Origin: an uncultured Faecalibacterium sp.
GTDB lineage: Bacteria; Bacillota; Clostridia; Oscillospirales; Ruminococcaceae
Length of the DNA: 38,477 bases
Direction: 5' to 3'
NCBI GenBank assembly: GCA_937907025.1
Contig: CALESJ010000018.1
Coordinates: 1 to 38,477 of the forward strand
The position numbers and the translations under genes were made by a program. Below, in pieces: positions 23,801 through 31,708 of this stretch (positions are counted from its first letter, which is position 1; every line of letters starts with the position of its first letter). The notes under the pieces are model-generated. The model did not search any database. It was not told the origin of the DNA and worked only from the letters and a program-made list of their open reading frames with translations.

Positions 23801-23935
23801 AATCAGGTCGTCGGCGCTGGTCAGATGGATGATGCCGGGCTCTTCTTCGGCCAGGGCACCCACCGGCACGCAACAGACCAGCAGGGCGGCGCTCAGCAGG
23901 GAACAGAGGCCCCGTTTCACTGTCTTGGTCATCAT
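20888..23935 (-). CDS. Secreted, membrane-anchored GLUG-repeat protein
   Basis: A 1015-aa surface protein. A signal peptide is followed by cleavage near ALAEEE (about residue 30). The next 260 residues include GLUG-type repeats (VGGFAGENAG, VGGMAGVN, IGGMTGRN, VGGIAGSQ), which form beta-helix surfaces in IgA-protease-like proteins. A helical coiled-coil-like stretch spans about 300-375, then a Pro/Thr/Glu linker (about 395-475) and a second helical segment. Further GLUG repeats (AGGIVGSM, VGGIAGRS, VGGITGSG) lie beyond, then a C-terminal membrane helix and a basic RRRRK tail. There is no sorting motif. GGGGAGG precedes the ATG, which overlaps the stop of the MMPL gene. Function unknown; the operon suggests it works with the transporter. 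Confidence 0.85.
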   Translation of the reverse strand: MMTKTVKRGLCSLLSAALLVCCVPVGALAEEEPGIIHLTSADDLIQLAADCRLDSWSRGKTVYLDADIDLSGTDFGGIPSFGGLWDGQNHTISGLTLTADGSVQGLFRYIQTDATVRATTLQGTVQPGGSRAEVGGFAGENAGTIENCRFDGTVSGTTQVGGMAGVNTADGVISGCTVSGSVYGDHFIGGMTGRNDGVVTGCTNLASVNTTVSQNEVDLEDLTVEDLLKTERAADITDIGGMAGSSAGVIRACVNRGDVGYDHIGYNVGGIAGSQTGYIEGCVNYGTVHARKEGGGIVGQMEPSSILQYSADTLQKLQGELNTLQGLMNKATQDASASSSELTGRLSQLQSQVDTARTAVSNLLDQLANGISIGTQEITLTDLTKLPGNSTTNGDTSLGIGSSPTPTPTEVPDATPAPSAEPTPTPTPEASPEPQPGEVPSPDESTTPSPDATEIPEAPADPEAPAEPADRSAAVHGAPTLDMDGDLQHDGSLTVDGQLSLTVPSLDVTGSDQITAARNSLNGSLASLADGVGSLNTDTGDHTQALIQDIQAITDQLNVIGNTLLGAAEPDTNADLFQDVSDSDTDSDTEGKVFNCRNEGSVNADINAGGITGAMARENDLDPEDDTKISGSSSLNVTYKTRIVIRDCENAGSVQAKKECAGGIVGSMDMGTVMNSRNYADLGTADTDYVGGIAGRSRSAVRDCAAKCRLEGDEYVGGITGSGYTVTGCRSLVLASGTEWVGAIAGALESDSLTDALQDTDSEQSGNYFVSDTLGGIGGVSYAGQAEPLAFADFAALTEQEGLPEAFRTIVLTFRADGAVLTTETVDYGGNFDLNNAPAIPPKDGCTAAWPDFTTENIRFDQVIDAVYTPLTTVVSSAEQRDDGRAVLLAEGSFRPGELALTASDAAPLVAGQHTESWQFTLPESAGSSWQLHYLPQQKNTKVYLRAADGSWRCADTTEDGSYLVFTALPGEDTLAAVVQPEVPLPALAVGIAAVVLLLVAAGLARRRRKARSGQ

Positions 23936-26442
23936 ACTTCCTCCCCTTCGGTATAGTTCTGGGCCCAGACTTCGGCGTCGGCCACTTCCTGGGGCAGGTA
24001 GTAGTCCGGCTCGGCGGGCTCGATGGTGGTGCCGGAAGTTACCGAGGCTTTCAGGGTGCCGTTCAGGGTGCCCTTGATCTCGGCGTCAATTACACCGTTC
24101 ACATACCCGCGCACCCGGCCGCTCACCCGCATGCTGCCGCTGGCAGAGCGGTTGATGCGGGACAGGTCGATGGGGGCTTTCATGGCAAAGCTGGTGCGCT
24201 CCACAATGGAATCACCCACCAGCAGAATCTGGGGCAGGACCGCCAGCACCAGCACAATGGAGATCACGGTGCCGCGGCCCAGGCAGGTGCCGATGGCCGC
24301 AATGACCGGGTTGGTGGTCATTGCGCCGATCAGCACGCCGGACACGGCCAGAATGGTGCCGGAGGTGAAGATGGTGGGGAACGCTTCGTTCAGGGCGGCA
24401 ATTATGGCCTGCTGGATGGGCATTTCCTTTTTCAGGTCGGAGTAATGGCTGGAGATAACGATGGCGTAGTCGATATTGGCGCCCATCTGGATGGCGTTGA
24501 CGATGAGGTAGCCCAGGAAATATAAAGGCTGGTCGGCCAGGGTGGGCACCGAGAAGTTGATCCAGATACTGCCCTGAATGACCAGGATCAGCAGGATGGG
24601 CAGACCCACCGACTTGAAGGTGAACAGCAGGATCAGCACCACGAACAGGGCCGAAAGAATGCTGATGAGCATGTTGTCCTGGATGAAGGAACTGGACAGG
24701 TCCTTCACGTTGGTAGAGTTGCCCACCACATAGTAGTCGCCGCTGTAATACTGCCCGATGATGCTGTGCATGGTGTCCAGGAAAGCCATGGTTTCATCGC
24801 TTTCTTCCGGCAGGTTCAGGTATACCACCATCCGGCTGTACTTGTCGCTCTGCAGCTGGACCTGCGCCCAGTTCAGCTGGTCGAACAGGTCGTCCAGGGT
24901 GTCCTGCATGTCCCCCTCCAGGGTGATGTTGCCCTCTTTCATCTCATCCTGCAGGAACATGAACATGTCAAACAGCGGCACCTTGTAATCCCCGATGCCG
25001 TTCAGTACGCTGCCGTACTGGTTCTGGTCCACGGCATAGGCCACATACAGGGCCTCCGCTGCCTCGTAGTCGATGCCCGCAATCTCCGAAAGCTGGCGCG
25101 GGGTCACGGCATCGGCCAGCATGTAGCCGTCCTGGGCTTCGGTGTTGGCCAGCCCCTGGGCGGACTTCACCTCCGGGCAGTCCTCCAGCTGCTGCAGGAT
25201 CTGCCGCTCGGCGTCATAGTTGCCCTTGGGCACAATGACAGCCACCATGTTGTTGTTGTCAAAGGTGTTCTTGATCTTCTGGTGGGCAATCTGGCTTTCA
25301 CTCTGTTTGGCCGTCACCAGATCGGTGAAGCTGTAACAGTAGGGGCACCGGTTGGCCAGCACGGCGGCGATGACCACCACCACCGCGAACACCGGCGGCA
25401 CAATGTACCGGGTGGCCACGTCGAACTTGCCCAAAAAGGTGATGTGGGGGATGAGCTTGCGGTGTCGGGTGGCGTCGATTTTCTTGCTGAAGACCATCAG
25501 CAGCCCGGGCATGAGGGTGAACACTGACAGCAGACTGAACAGAATGGCCTTGATGAGGACGGTGGCCATGTCCCGCCCGATGCCGAAGTGCATGAAGGCC
25601 AGGGCGCCCAGACCGGAAATGGTGGTCAGGGAGGAGGAGCTGATCTCCGGGATGGCCTTGGACAAGGCGGCAATGCAGGCTTCCCGGGTGTCCTTGGTTT
25701 CGTGTTCGTCGGAGAAGCGGTGGCACAGGATGATGGCATAGTCGATGGCCAGCGCCAGCTGCAGGATCACCGTCACCGAGTTGGAGATGAAGGAGATGGT
25801 CCCGCACAGGAAGTTGGTGCCCATGTTCAGGATGGCGGCGGCGCCGAAGGTCAGAATCAGTACCGGAACCTCGGCGTAGGAGCGGGAGGTCAGGGTCAGC
25901 ACCACCACGATGATGACCGCGGCAATGACCAGAATGACCCCCATCTCGCTGGCCAGGTCGGCGGACATATCCTGCCCCACCTCGGTGTCCACATAGGCAT
26001 CATACCCGGACAAGGCCTCGTCGATGCCGTCCAGGGCCTGCAGGCTGATGTCGTCGGTGGCGGTGCCGTCAAAAGTCACCGAGTACAGGGCCGAAGCCTG
26101 CTTGTAATGGTCGGCGGTGTCGTCAAACTCCACGCTGTACACCCCGTCCACATCCTCAATGGTGTGGGCCAGCTCCTGGGCGGTGGCGTAATCCACGTTG
26201 GAAACCATCACCCGTGCGGTGCCGAAGGTGGTGAAGTTGTCGTTCATGACGGTGAGCCCCTGGCGGGTTTCGGTGTCGGCGGGCAGGTAGGTGGTGATGT
26301 CGTTCTCCACCTTGACCCAGCCCGACGCCACGATGCTGAAGATCAGCGCCAGCGCATACAGCAGGAAAAACAGGTTGCGCTTATCCACAATAAAGGTCGC
26401 GATCTTTTCCAGCCCGCCGGTTTTCGGCTTCTTTTCTTCCAT
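23932..26442 (-). CDS. MMPL/RND-family membrane transporter
   Basis: An 836-aa transporter with the duplicated RND layout: a helix at about 24-44, a large outer loop to about 170, five helices to about 345, then the same pattern again. The proton-relay-type aspartates are in LALAIDYAI and MGANIDYAI. Related proteins export lipids, peptides or large metabolites; the substrate here is not known. GGAGGA precedes the ATG. It is first in a two-gene operon with the GLUG protein, whose start overlaps its stop by four bases. Coupled translation suggests a membrane complex with an extracellular accessory protein. Confidence 0.9.
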   Translation of the reverse strand: MEEKKPKTGGLEKIATFIVDKRNLFFLLYALALIFSIVASGWVKVENDITTYLPADTETRQGLTVMNDNFTTFGTARVMVSNVDYATAQELAHTIEDVDGVYSVEFDDTADHYKQASALYSVTFDGTATDDISLQALDGIDEALSGYDAYVDTEVGQDMSADLASEMGVILVIAAVIIVVVLTLTSRSYAEVPVLILTFGAAAILNMGTNFLCGTISFISNSVTVILQLALAIDYAIILCHRFSDEHETKDTREACIAALSKAIPEISSSSLTTISGLGALAFMHFGIGRDMATVLIKAILFSLLSVFTLMPGLLMVFSKKIDATRHRKLIPHITFLGKFDVATRYIVPPVFAVVVVIAAVLANRCPYCYSFTDLVTAKQSESQIAHQKIKNTFDNNNMVAVIVPKGNYDAERQILQQLEDCPEVKSAQGLANTEAQDGYMLADAVTPRQLSEIAGIDYEAAEALYVAYAVDQNQYGSVLNGIGDYKVPLFDMFMFLQDEMKEGNITLEGDMQDTLDDLFDQLNWAQVQLQSDKYSRMVVYLNLPEESDETMAFLDTMHSIIGQYYSGDYYVVGNSTNVKDLSSSFIQDNMLISILSALFVVLILLFTFKSVGLPILLILVIQGSIWINFSVPTLADQPLYFLGYLIVNAIQMGANIDYAIVISSHYSDLKKEMPIQQAIIAALNEAFPTIFTSGTILAVSGVLIGAMTTNPVIAAIGTCLGRGTVISIVLVLAVLPQILLVGDSIVERTSFAMKAPIDLSRINRSASGSMRVSGRVRGYVNGVIDAEIKGTLNGTLKASVTSGTTIEPAEPDYYLPQEVADAEVWAQNYTEGEEV

Positions 26443-26653
26443 GGCAGAAAAATCCTCCCGGTTTCAAGTTAAAAAACAGCCCGAATCTTCCGGATCGTAC
26501 TACTATCTTAATACGGGCGGAGGGCAAAAACCATATACAATATTGAACATCTGTCAAAAAAATGAAACGGAAAGGCCGGAATTTTCAGCGCCCGGTTTGG
26601 CTTGTCAAGAGCCAAAATCACCAAAAGAAAGGCGTAAAATTTGCTGTCCACAC

Positions 26654-26693
26654 ATGGTGCACACATCAGAAGGACATGGTATAATTAAACCAT
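26654..26693 (+). promoter_or_regulatory. Extended -10 promoter of the alcohol dehydrogenase inside a palindrome
   Basis: TGGTATAAT (26677-26685) is an extended -10 without a good -35. It is centred in an 18-bp near-perfect palindrome at 26676-26693 (8 of 9 pairs match). A second ATGGT lies 22 bp upstream at 26654. The arrangement suggests a regulator binding over the -10. Confidence 0.6.
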
Positions 26694-26788
26694 AAATGCC
26701 CCTGCCGGTTTCCGGCAGAAGCCTTTGTCAGCGGCAGCGGCCACCCCTCGCTGCAAGAATACAAATCAAGAAAAAGGAGAGATTCCCC

Positions 26789-27937
26789 ATGGTTTCCCGC
26801 ATTGTTCTGAATACCATTTCCTACCATGGCCACGGCGCCATCGAAAACATTGTCCCCGAGCTGACCTCCCGCGGCTACAAGAAGGCTTTCGTCTGCTCTG
26901 ACCCCGACCTGATCAAGTTCGGCGTCACCAAGAAGGTCACCGACCTGCTGGATGCGGCCGGTTTCGCCTACTCCGTGTACAGCGAGATCAAGCCCAACCC
27001 CACCATCCAGAACGTGCAGGACGGTGTGGAAGCCTTCAAGAAGGCGGAAGCCGATTGCATCGTGACCATCGGCGGCGGCTCCTCCATGGACACCGCAAAG
27101 GCCATCGGCATCATCATCAACAACCCTGAATTTGCCGATGTGCGCAGCCTGGAGGGCGTGGCTCCCACCAAGAAGCATGCGGTCTTCACCATCGCCGTGC
27201 CCACCACCGCCGGCACCGCAGCCGAAGTCACCATCAACTACGTCATCACCGACGTGGAGAAGAAGCGCAAGTTCGTCTGCGTGGATACCAACGACATTCC
27301 CGAAGTGGCCGTGGTCGACCCCGACATGATGGCCTCCATGCCCAAGGGCCTGACTGCCGCCACCGGCATGGACGCCCTGACCCATGCCATTGAGGGCTAC
27401 ATCACCAAGGGCCACTGCACCATCTCCGATATGTTCCATCTGGAAGCCATCCGCCTGATTTCCGAGAACCTGCGCGGCGCCGTGCAGAACACCCCGGAAG
27501 GCCGCGAGGGCATGGCCCTGGGCCAGTACATTGCCGGCATGGGCTTCTCCAACGTGGGTCTGGGCGTGGTCCACAGCATGGCCCACGGCCTGTCCGCCCT
27601 GTATGATACCCCCCACGGTGTGGCCTGCGCCATCCTGCTGCCGGTGGGCCTGGAATACAACAAGAGCGTGGCCGGCGAGCGCTATCGCGCCGTGGGCAAG
27701 GCCATGGGCGTGGAGGGCATCGACGCCATGAGCGATGCCGAGGCCGCTGACGCCACCATCGCCGCCGTCAAGAAGCTTTCCGCTGACGTGGGCATTCCCG
27801 CCAACCTGCACGGCATCCTGAAGGAAGAGGACATTCCCTTCCTGTCCGAATCTGCCTTTGCCGACGCCTGCTGCCCGGGCAACCCCCGCGACACCAGCGT
27901 GGAGGAGATCGCCGAGCTGTACAAGAGCCAGCTGTAA
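26789..27937 (+). CDS. fucO: Iron-containing alcohol dehydrogenase, FucO-like (lactaldehyde reductase)
   Basis: A 382-aa group III alcohol dehydrogenase, the same length as FucO. It has the nucleotide motif GGGSSMD (95-101) and metal ligands D195 and H199 in MDALTHAIEGY, H262 in VVHSMAHGLSA and H276 in YDTPHGVA. FucO interconverts lactaldehyde and 1,2-propanediol, regenerating NAD+ in fucose or rhamnose fermentation; other members use glycerol or butanol, so the substrate is moderately sure. GGAGAG precedes the ATG. The 100-base leader holds a perfect CTGCCGG/CCGGCAG hairpin at 26702-26718. It is monocistronic, with its own promoter and terminator, and no sugar-degrading genes beside it. Confidence 0.88.
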   Translation: MVSRIVLNTISYHGHGAIENIVPELTSRGYKKAFVCSDPDLIKFGVTKKVTDLLDAAGFAYSVYSEIKPNPTIQNVQDGVEAFKKAEADCIVTIGGGSSMDTAKAIGIIINNPEFADVRSLEGVAPTKKHAVFTIAVPTTAGTAAEVTINYVITDVEKKRKFVCVDTNDIPEVAVVDPDMMASMPKGLTAATGMDALTHAIEGYITKGHCTISDMFHLEAIRLISENLRGAVQNTPEGREGMALGQYIAGMGFSNVGLGVVHSMAHGLSALYDTPHGVACAILLPVGLEYNKSVAGERYRAVGKAMGVEGIDAMSDAEAADATIAAVKKLSADVGIPANLHGILKEEDIPFLSESAFADACCPGNPRDTSVEEIAELYKSQL

Positions 27938-27957
27938 TTCTTCTTTCCCCATATAAC

Positions 27958-27999
27958 AAGAGGGCACGGTCCGAAAGGACCGTGCCCTCTTGTTTTCTT
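27958..27999. terminator. Bidirectional terminator after fucO
   Basis: A perfect 15-bp stem (27958-27972 with 27977-27991), GAAA loop, then GTTTTCTTT. The stop of the converging 48-aa gene lies within it. Confidence 0.88.
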
Positions 28000-28145
28000 T
28001 ATTTTTTCGGCTCCATACCCCAGAACAGGAGATTCATGGCGATCACCACGGCGGCTACCACCGCCAGGGCCACCCAGAACCCCATATTCAGGCCGAACAG
28101 TTCGGTGGTGCCGAACAGCCGGAGCCACAGTTCCGTCCATTTCAT
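27999..28145 (-). CDS. 48-aa single-helix membrane protein next to mgtA (OadG-related small subunit type)
   Basis: A short gene read directly from the sequence: MKWTELWLRLFGTTELFG, then a membrane helix (about residues 21-43) and the tail GMEPKK. GAGGG is 7 bases before the ATG at 28145, and the gene starts 15 bases after the mgtA stop, so it is the last gene of that transcript. The LFGTTELFGLNMGFWV segment and length resemble small proteins annotated as OadG-related small transporter subunits, which I recall from related Firmicutes. By position it may bind or stabilise the P-type ATPase, as MgtS and MgtR do elsewhere; that is inference. Confidence 0.75.
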   Translation of the reverse strand: MKWTELWLRLFGTTELFGLNMGFWVALAVVAAVVIAMNLLFWGMEPKK

Positions 28146-28160
28146 GGGAATGCCCTCATT

Positions 28161-31046
28161 TTACAGCAATTCTTTGTAGTGGCGCACATACGCCTTTTTC
28201 AGGCTGGTGGCCAGGACCATGTACAGCAGGATGCAGGGGATCAGATACACAAAGTAGGCCATGGGTAGGGCCACAAAGCCCAGCAGATGCCCGAACCCGG
28301 TAAAGGGAATGACGGTCAGCACGGCAATGCCGGTAAAGGTCAGCAGCGTGACCGGCGCCGAAGCATGGCTTTCCAGGAACGGCAGCTTGGGGGTGCGGAT
28401 CATGTGGATGACCAGGGTCTGGCTCCACATGGATTCCACAAACCAGCCGGCCTGGAACATGGCAATGTAGGAAGCCTGCATATGGGCCAGCTCGGCGCCG
28501 CTGAAATGGTTGGCCAGATCGTTGAACAGCACCCCGTGGGAAACAAACAGGGGGCAGAAGACGAAATACAGGAAGATGTAGGTGGTGAAGTCAAAGATGG
28601 AGCTGGTGGGGCCCAGCCAGAGCATGAAGTTGCCCACGCTGGAAGCGTCCCACTTGCGGGGCACCCGGAGGAACTCCTCATCCACGTTATCCCAGGGAAT
28701 GGCGGTGCAGGACAGGTCGTAGATCAGGTTCAGGAAGATCAGATGCAGGCTTTCCATGGGCAGGAAGGGGAGCAGGGCCGACGCCGCCAGCACCGAGAAC
28801 ATGTTGCCGAAGTTGGAGCTGGCCGTCATCTTGATGTACTTGATCATGTTGGCGTAGGTCTTGCGCCCTTCCACAATGCCTTCTTCCAGCACCATCAGGT
28901 CCTTTTCCAGCAGGATGATGTCCGCCGATTCCTTGGCCACGTCCACGGCGGTGTCCACCGAGATGCCGATGTCCGCGGATTTCATGGCGGCCGCGTCGTT
29001 GATGCCGTCCCCCATGAATCCCACCGTGTGGCCGTTCTCCCGCAGGACCGTCACCACCCGGGCTTTCTGGTCGGGGGTCAGCTTGGCGAACACGTCGGTG
29101 TCCTCGGCCACCTGGGCCAGCTCGGCATCGCTCATGTATTCCAGGTCGGACCCCAGCACCATGTTGCGCACCTTCAGCCCCACCTGCTTGCAGATGGTCC
29201 GGGTCACCTTGTCGTTGTCGCCGGTCAGGATCTTGGTGGTCACGCCGTGGTCTTTCAGCGCCTGGATGGCCGCAGCGGTGGATTCCTTGGGCGGGTCCAG
29301 GAAAGCCAGATAGCCCATCAGCACCATGCCGTCCTCATCCTGCACGCCAAAGGCACCGGCCGGGGCGGGGTTGCTCTTCTGGGCAATGGCCAGCACCCGG
29401 AACCCCTTGTCGTTCAGCCCGTCCACCGTGTCCAGAATGCGGCGGCGCAGGTCGGCGGTCATGGGGGCCACTTCTCCGCCCACCTCCGCGAAGGTGCAGA
29501 TGGACAGCATCTCCTCCACGGCGCCCTTGGTCACCATCTGGGTCTTGCCGGTGCGGTCCCGCACCACGGTGGTCAGTCGGCGCCGGGCAAAGTCGAAGGG
29601 AATCTCGTCCACCTTTTCGTACTGTTCGGACAGGTCCACCAGCGTCGGGTCGGCGGCTTCCTCCTCCTCGGTCTTCTGGATGATGGCCAGGTCCATCAGG
29701 TTCTTGTACCCGGTCTGGAAATAGCTGTTCAGATAAGCGTGGCGCAGCACCCGGCGGTCGTCCTCGCCGTTCACGTTCAGGTGGTATTCCAGCACCACCT
29801 TGTCCTGGGTCAGGGTGCCGGTCTTGTCGGTGCACAGGATGTCCATGGCGCCGAAGTTCTGGATGGAGTTCAGATTCTTGACGATGGTCTGCTTCTTGCT
29901 CATGGACACTGCGCCCTTGGCCAGGCAGGTGGTCACGATCATAGGCAGCATCTCCGGCGTGAGCCCCACTGCGATGGAGATGCCGAAGAGGAAGGCCGAA
30001 AGCCAGTCGCCTTTGGTGATGCCGTTGATGACGAACACCAGCGGTACCATGACCATCATAAAGCGAATCAGCACCCAGGACACCGCGTTGACCCCGCGGG
30101 AAAAGCTGGTTTCCACCGCTTCCCCGGCCACGGCAGAGGCCATGGACCCGAACAGGGTGTGGTCGCCCACCGCCACCACCACCGCCGTGGCGGTGCCGGA
30201 GATGACGTTGCTGCCCATAAAGGCGATGTTGGTGTGGTCGGTGACGGATTCCTGCAGGGAAACCACGGCGGCGGTCTTTTCCACCGGTTCGCTCTCCCCG
30301 GTCAGGCTGGCCTGGCTCACAAACAGGTCCTTGGCGTCCAGGATGCGCACGTCGGCGGGCAGCATATCCCCGGCGGACAGGTGCACGATGTCCCCCGCCA
30401 CCACCTCGTCCAGCGGAATTTCGATTTTTCCTTCGCCCCGGCGGGTGACGGTGCAGGTGGTGGTGATCATGGCCAGCAGCTTTTCGGCGGCATTGCCGCT
30501 GCGGCTTTCCTGCACGAAGCGCAGGGTCCCGGACAGGATGACCATGGTTAAAATGATGACCACGGTCATGCAGTCGAAGTCCTCAGGGCTGTTGCCGAAC
30601 AGGGAAAGGGACGGCAGCAGCATATCGGTGACCGAGGACACCACCGCCAGAATGATGAGGATGGCAGTGAACGGGTTGATGAAGGCCTCCGCCAGGCGGC
30701 GGGGCAGGGACTTCTTTTTCTCCCGGGTGACTTTGTTGGCGCCGTGGCTGGCGCGGCTTTCGGTTACCTGCTCGGGGTCCAGCCCGCACAGCCCGGTGTT
30801 CAGGGCCTGCAGGACTTCCTTGACGGGATGGGTGGCTGCAAACTGCAGGCGGCGGTTCTCCTCATCCCGGATGACGGCCCGCTGGGCGGCGGGCGTACTT
30901 CCATACGACGGTTCTTCTTGTTCATGTTCTGATGCCTCCTTTGCAAAACAGGAAGGCAAACCCCGGATACGGCGGGAAAAACGATGGCCGCTTTCCCGGC
31001 GGTACACGGTTTGCCGTTTACTTCGCGGACTTCCGTCTGCGGTCAT
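28161..31046 (-). CDS. mgtA: Magnesium-translocating P-type ATPase (MgtA)
   Basis: A 961-aa ion pump of the P3B group, which imports Mg2+. Core motifs: LTGES, phosphorylation site DKTGTLT (about residue 405), DPPKES, and GDGINDAAAM with ten predicted helices. MgtA-type C-terminal segments such as IPWDNVDEEFLR and MFQAGWFVESMWSQ are clear. The family is usually about 870-940 aa. The start is unclear. The ATG at 31046 has an excellent AAGGAGG, but the first 60 residues are unlike MgtA. A second ATG near 30926, with AAAGGAGG, is in another frame and begins MNKKNRRMEVR. A one-base indel near 30880-30900 would join it to the ATPase frame. Upstream repeats suggest control by the winged-helix protein encoded just before it. 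Confidence 0.88.
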   Translation of the reverse strand: MTADGSPRSKRQTVYRRESGHRFSRRIRGLPSCFAKEASEHEQEEPSYGSTPAAQRAVIRDEENRRLQFAATHPVKEVLQALNTGLCGLDPEQVTESRASHGANKVTREKKKSLPRRLAEAFINPFTAILIILAVVSSVTDMLLPSLSLFGNSPEDFDCMTVVIILTMVILSGTLRFVQESRSGNAAEKLLAMITTTCTVTRRGEGKIEIPLDEVVAGDIVHLSAGDMLPADVRILDAKDLFVSQASLTGESEPVEKTAAVVSLQESVTDHTNIAFMGSNVISGTATAVVVAVGDHTLFGSMASAVAGEAVETSFSRGVNAVSWVLIRFMMVMVPLVFVINGITKGDWLSAFLFGISIAVGLTPEMLPMIVTTCLAKGAVSMSKKQTIVKNLNSIQNFGAMDILCTDKTGTLTQDKVVLEYHLNVNGEDDRRVLRHAYLNSYFQTGYKNLMDLAIIQKTEEEEAADPTLVDLSEQYEKVDEIPFDFARRRLTTVVRDRTGKTQMVTKGAVEEMLSICTFAEVGGEVAPMTADLRRRILDTVDGLNDKGFRVLAIAQKSNPAPAGAFGVQDEDGMVLMGYLAFLDPPKESTAAAIQALKDHGVTTKILTGDNDKVTRTICKQVGLKVRNMVLGSDLEYMSDAELAQVAEDTDVFAKLTPDQKARVVTVLRENGHTVGFMGDGINDAAAMKSADIGISVDTAVDVAKESADIILLEKDLMVLEEGIVEGRKTYANMIKYIKMTASSNFGNMFSVLAASALLPFLPMESLHLIFLNLIYDLSCTAIPWDNVDEEFLRVPRKWDASSVGNFMLWLGPTSSIFDFTTYIFLYFVFCPLFVSHGVLFNDLANHFSGAELAHMQASYIAMFQAGWFVESMWSQTLVIHMIRTPKLPFLESHASAPVTLLTFTGIAVLTVIPFTGFGHLLGFVALPMAYFVYLIPCILLYMVLATSLKKAYVRHYKELL

Positions 31047-31109
31047 GGTTTTCTCACCTCCTTGGGTGGAACATTCGGGGGTGGCGGGCTTTCTTGCCGC
31101 CCCTCTATC

Positions 31110-31115
31110 AGTATA
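31110..31115 (-). promoter_or_regulatory. Candidate -10 of mgtA
   Basis: TATACT on the minus strand, about 65 bases before the ATG at 31046, with no recognisable -35. Repeats lie where an activator would replace it. Confidence 0.5.
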
Positions 31116-31120
31116 AAAAA

Positions 31121-31166
31121 CCGCAAGGGAAATCCCATGGTCAAAACCTTGCGATTCCCTTGCGAT
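31121..31166. promoter_or_regulatory. Operator-like repeats upstream of mgtA
   Basis: The nonamer CCTTGCGAT occurs at 31147-31155 and 31158-31166, an 11-bp period typical of OmpR/PhoB-type dimers. A 10-bp inverted copy (CGCAAGGGAA at 31122-31131 against TTCCCTTGCG at 31155-31164) lies nearer the -10. The gene for a winged-helix protein of that family ends 28 bases away. Confidence 0.65.
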
Positions 31167-31193
31167 GCGGCAAGAATTTTCTTTTTTCGGTGG

Positions 31194-31694
31194 TTACAGT
31201 GCGTCGTTGAGCTTGTACCCGATGCCCCAGATGGTCAGGATGTACTGGGGCGCATCCGGGTTTGGCTCAATCTTTTTGCGCAGCTTGCGGATGAACGCCA
31301 TGATGTTGCTGTCGTCCAGCAGGTATTCCCCGTCCCATACAGCCTGGTAGATCTGTTCTTTCGTGAATACCTCGCCCCGGTTGCGGGCCAGGAACAGCAG
31401 GATGTCGTATTCCTTGGGGGTCAGGGTGATCTCCTGCCCGTCCCGGACCACCCGGCGGGCCCGGGGATACAGGCACAGCCCCCCGCAGCGGATCTCGTCG
31501 CTGTCCGGGGTGGCGGGCGCAGTGTCGTCGGCCATTTCCAACATCAGGGTGCGGCAGCGGCCTTCGGCCAGGGCGCCCAGGGCCTGCTCCAGGTCGGCGG
31601 CCCCGACGGCCTGCACCGGCGCGCTGCGCAGCCGTTCCCGCAGCCAGGCTGTCAACGAGGCGCCCAAATCCACATATCCGATGTTTGTCTTCAT
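31194..31694 (-). CDS. Orphan OmpR-type winged-helix regulator without a full receiver domain
   Basis: A 166-aa DNA-binding protein. The C-terminal 95 residues are a standard OmpR/PhoB winged helix: LTPKEYDILLFLARNRGEVFTKEQIY, then DDSNIMAFIRKLRKKIEP and the wing ILTIWGIGYKL. The first 70 residues are too short for a receiver and show no phospho-acceptor aspartate set; they look like a remnant or a different sensor. No histidine kinase gene is nearby. AAAGGAGG precedes the ATG at 31694; the open frame further upstream is spurious. It lies between two MgtA-type pumps, 14 bases after the first, facing the repeats before the second, so it probably controls Mg2+ transport. Confidence 0.85.
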   Translation of the reverse strand: MKTNIGYVDLGASLTAWLRERLRSAPVQAVGAADLEQALGALAEGRCRTLMLEMADDTAPATPDSDEIRCGGLCLYPRARRVVRDGQEITLTPKEYDILLFLARNRGEVFTKEQIYQAVWDGEYLLDDSNIMAFIRKLRKKIEPNPDAPQYILTIWGIGYKLNDAL

Positions 31695-31708
31695 GGGTTT
31701 GCCTCCTT

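Noticed and set aside
26552..26557. Perfect TTGACA on the minus strand as promoter of the MMPL operon
   Set aside because: At 16-18 bp downstream there is no acceptable -10; TATATG at 14 bp is too close. The true promoter was not identified.
31047..31193. M-box (Mg2+) riboswitch before mgtA
   Set aside because: The region from the -10 to the start is only about 60 bases and lacks the conserved M-box stems; DNA repeats explain it better.
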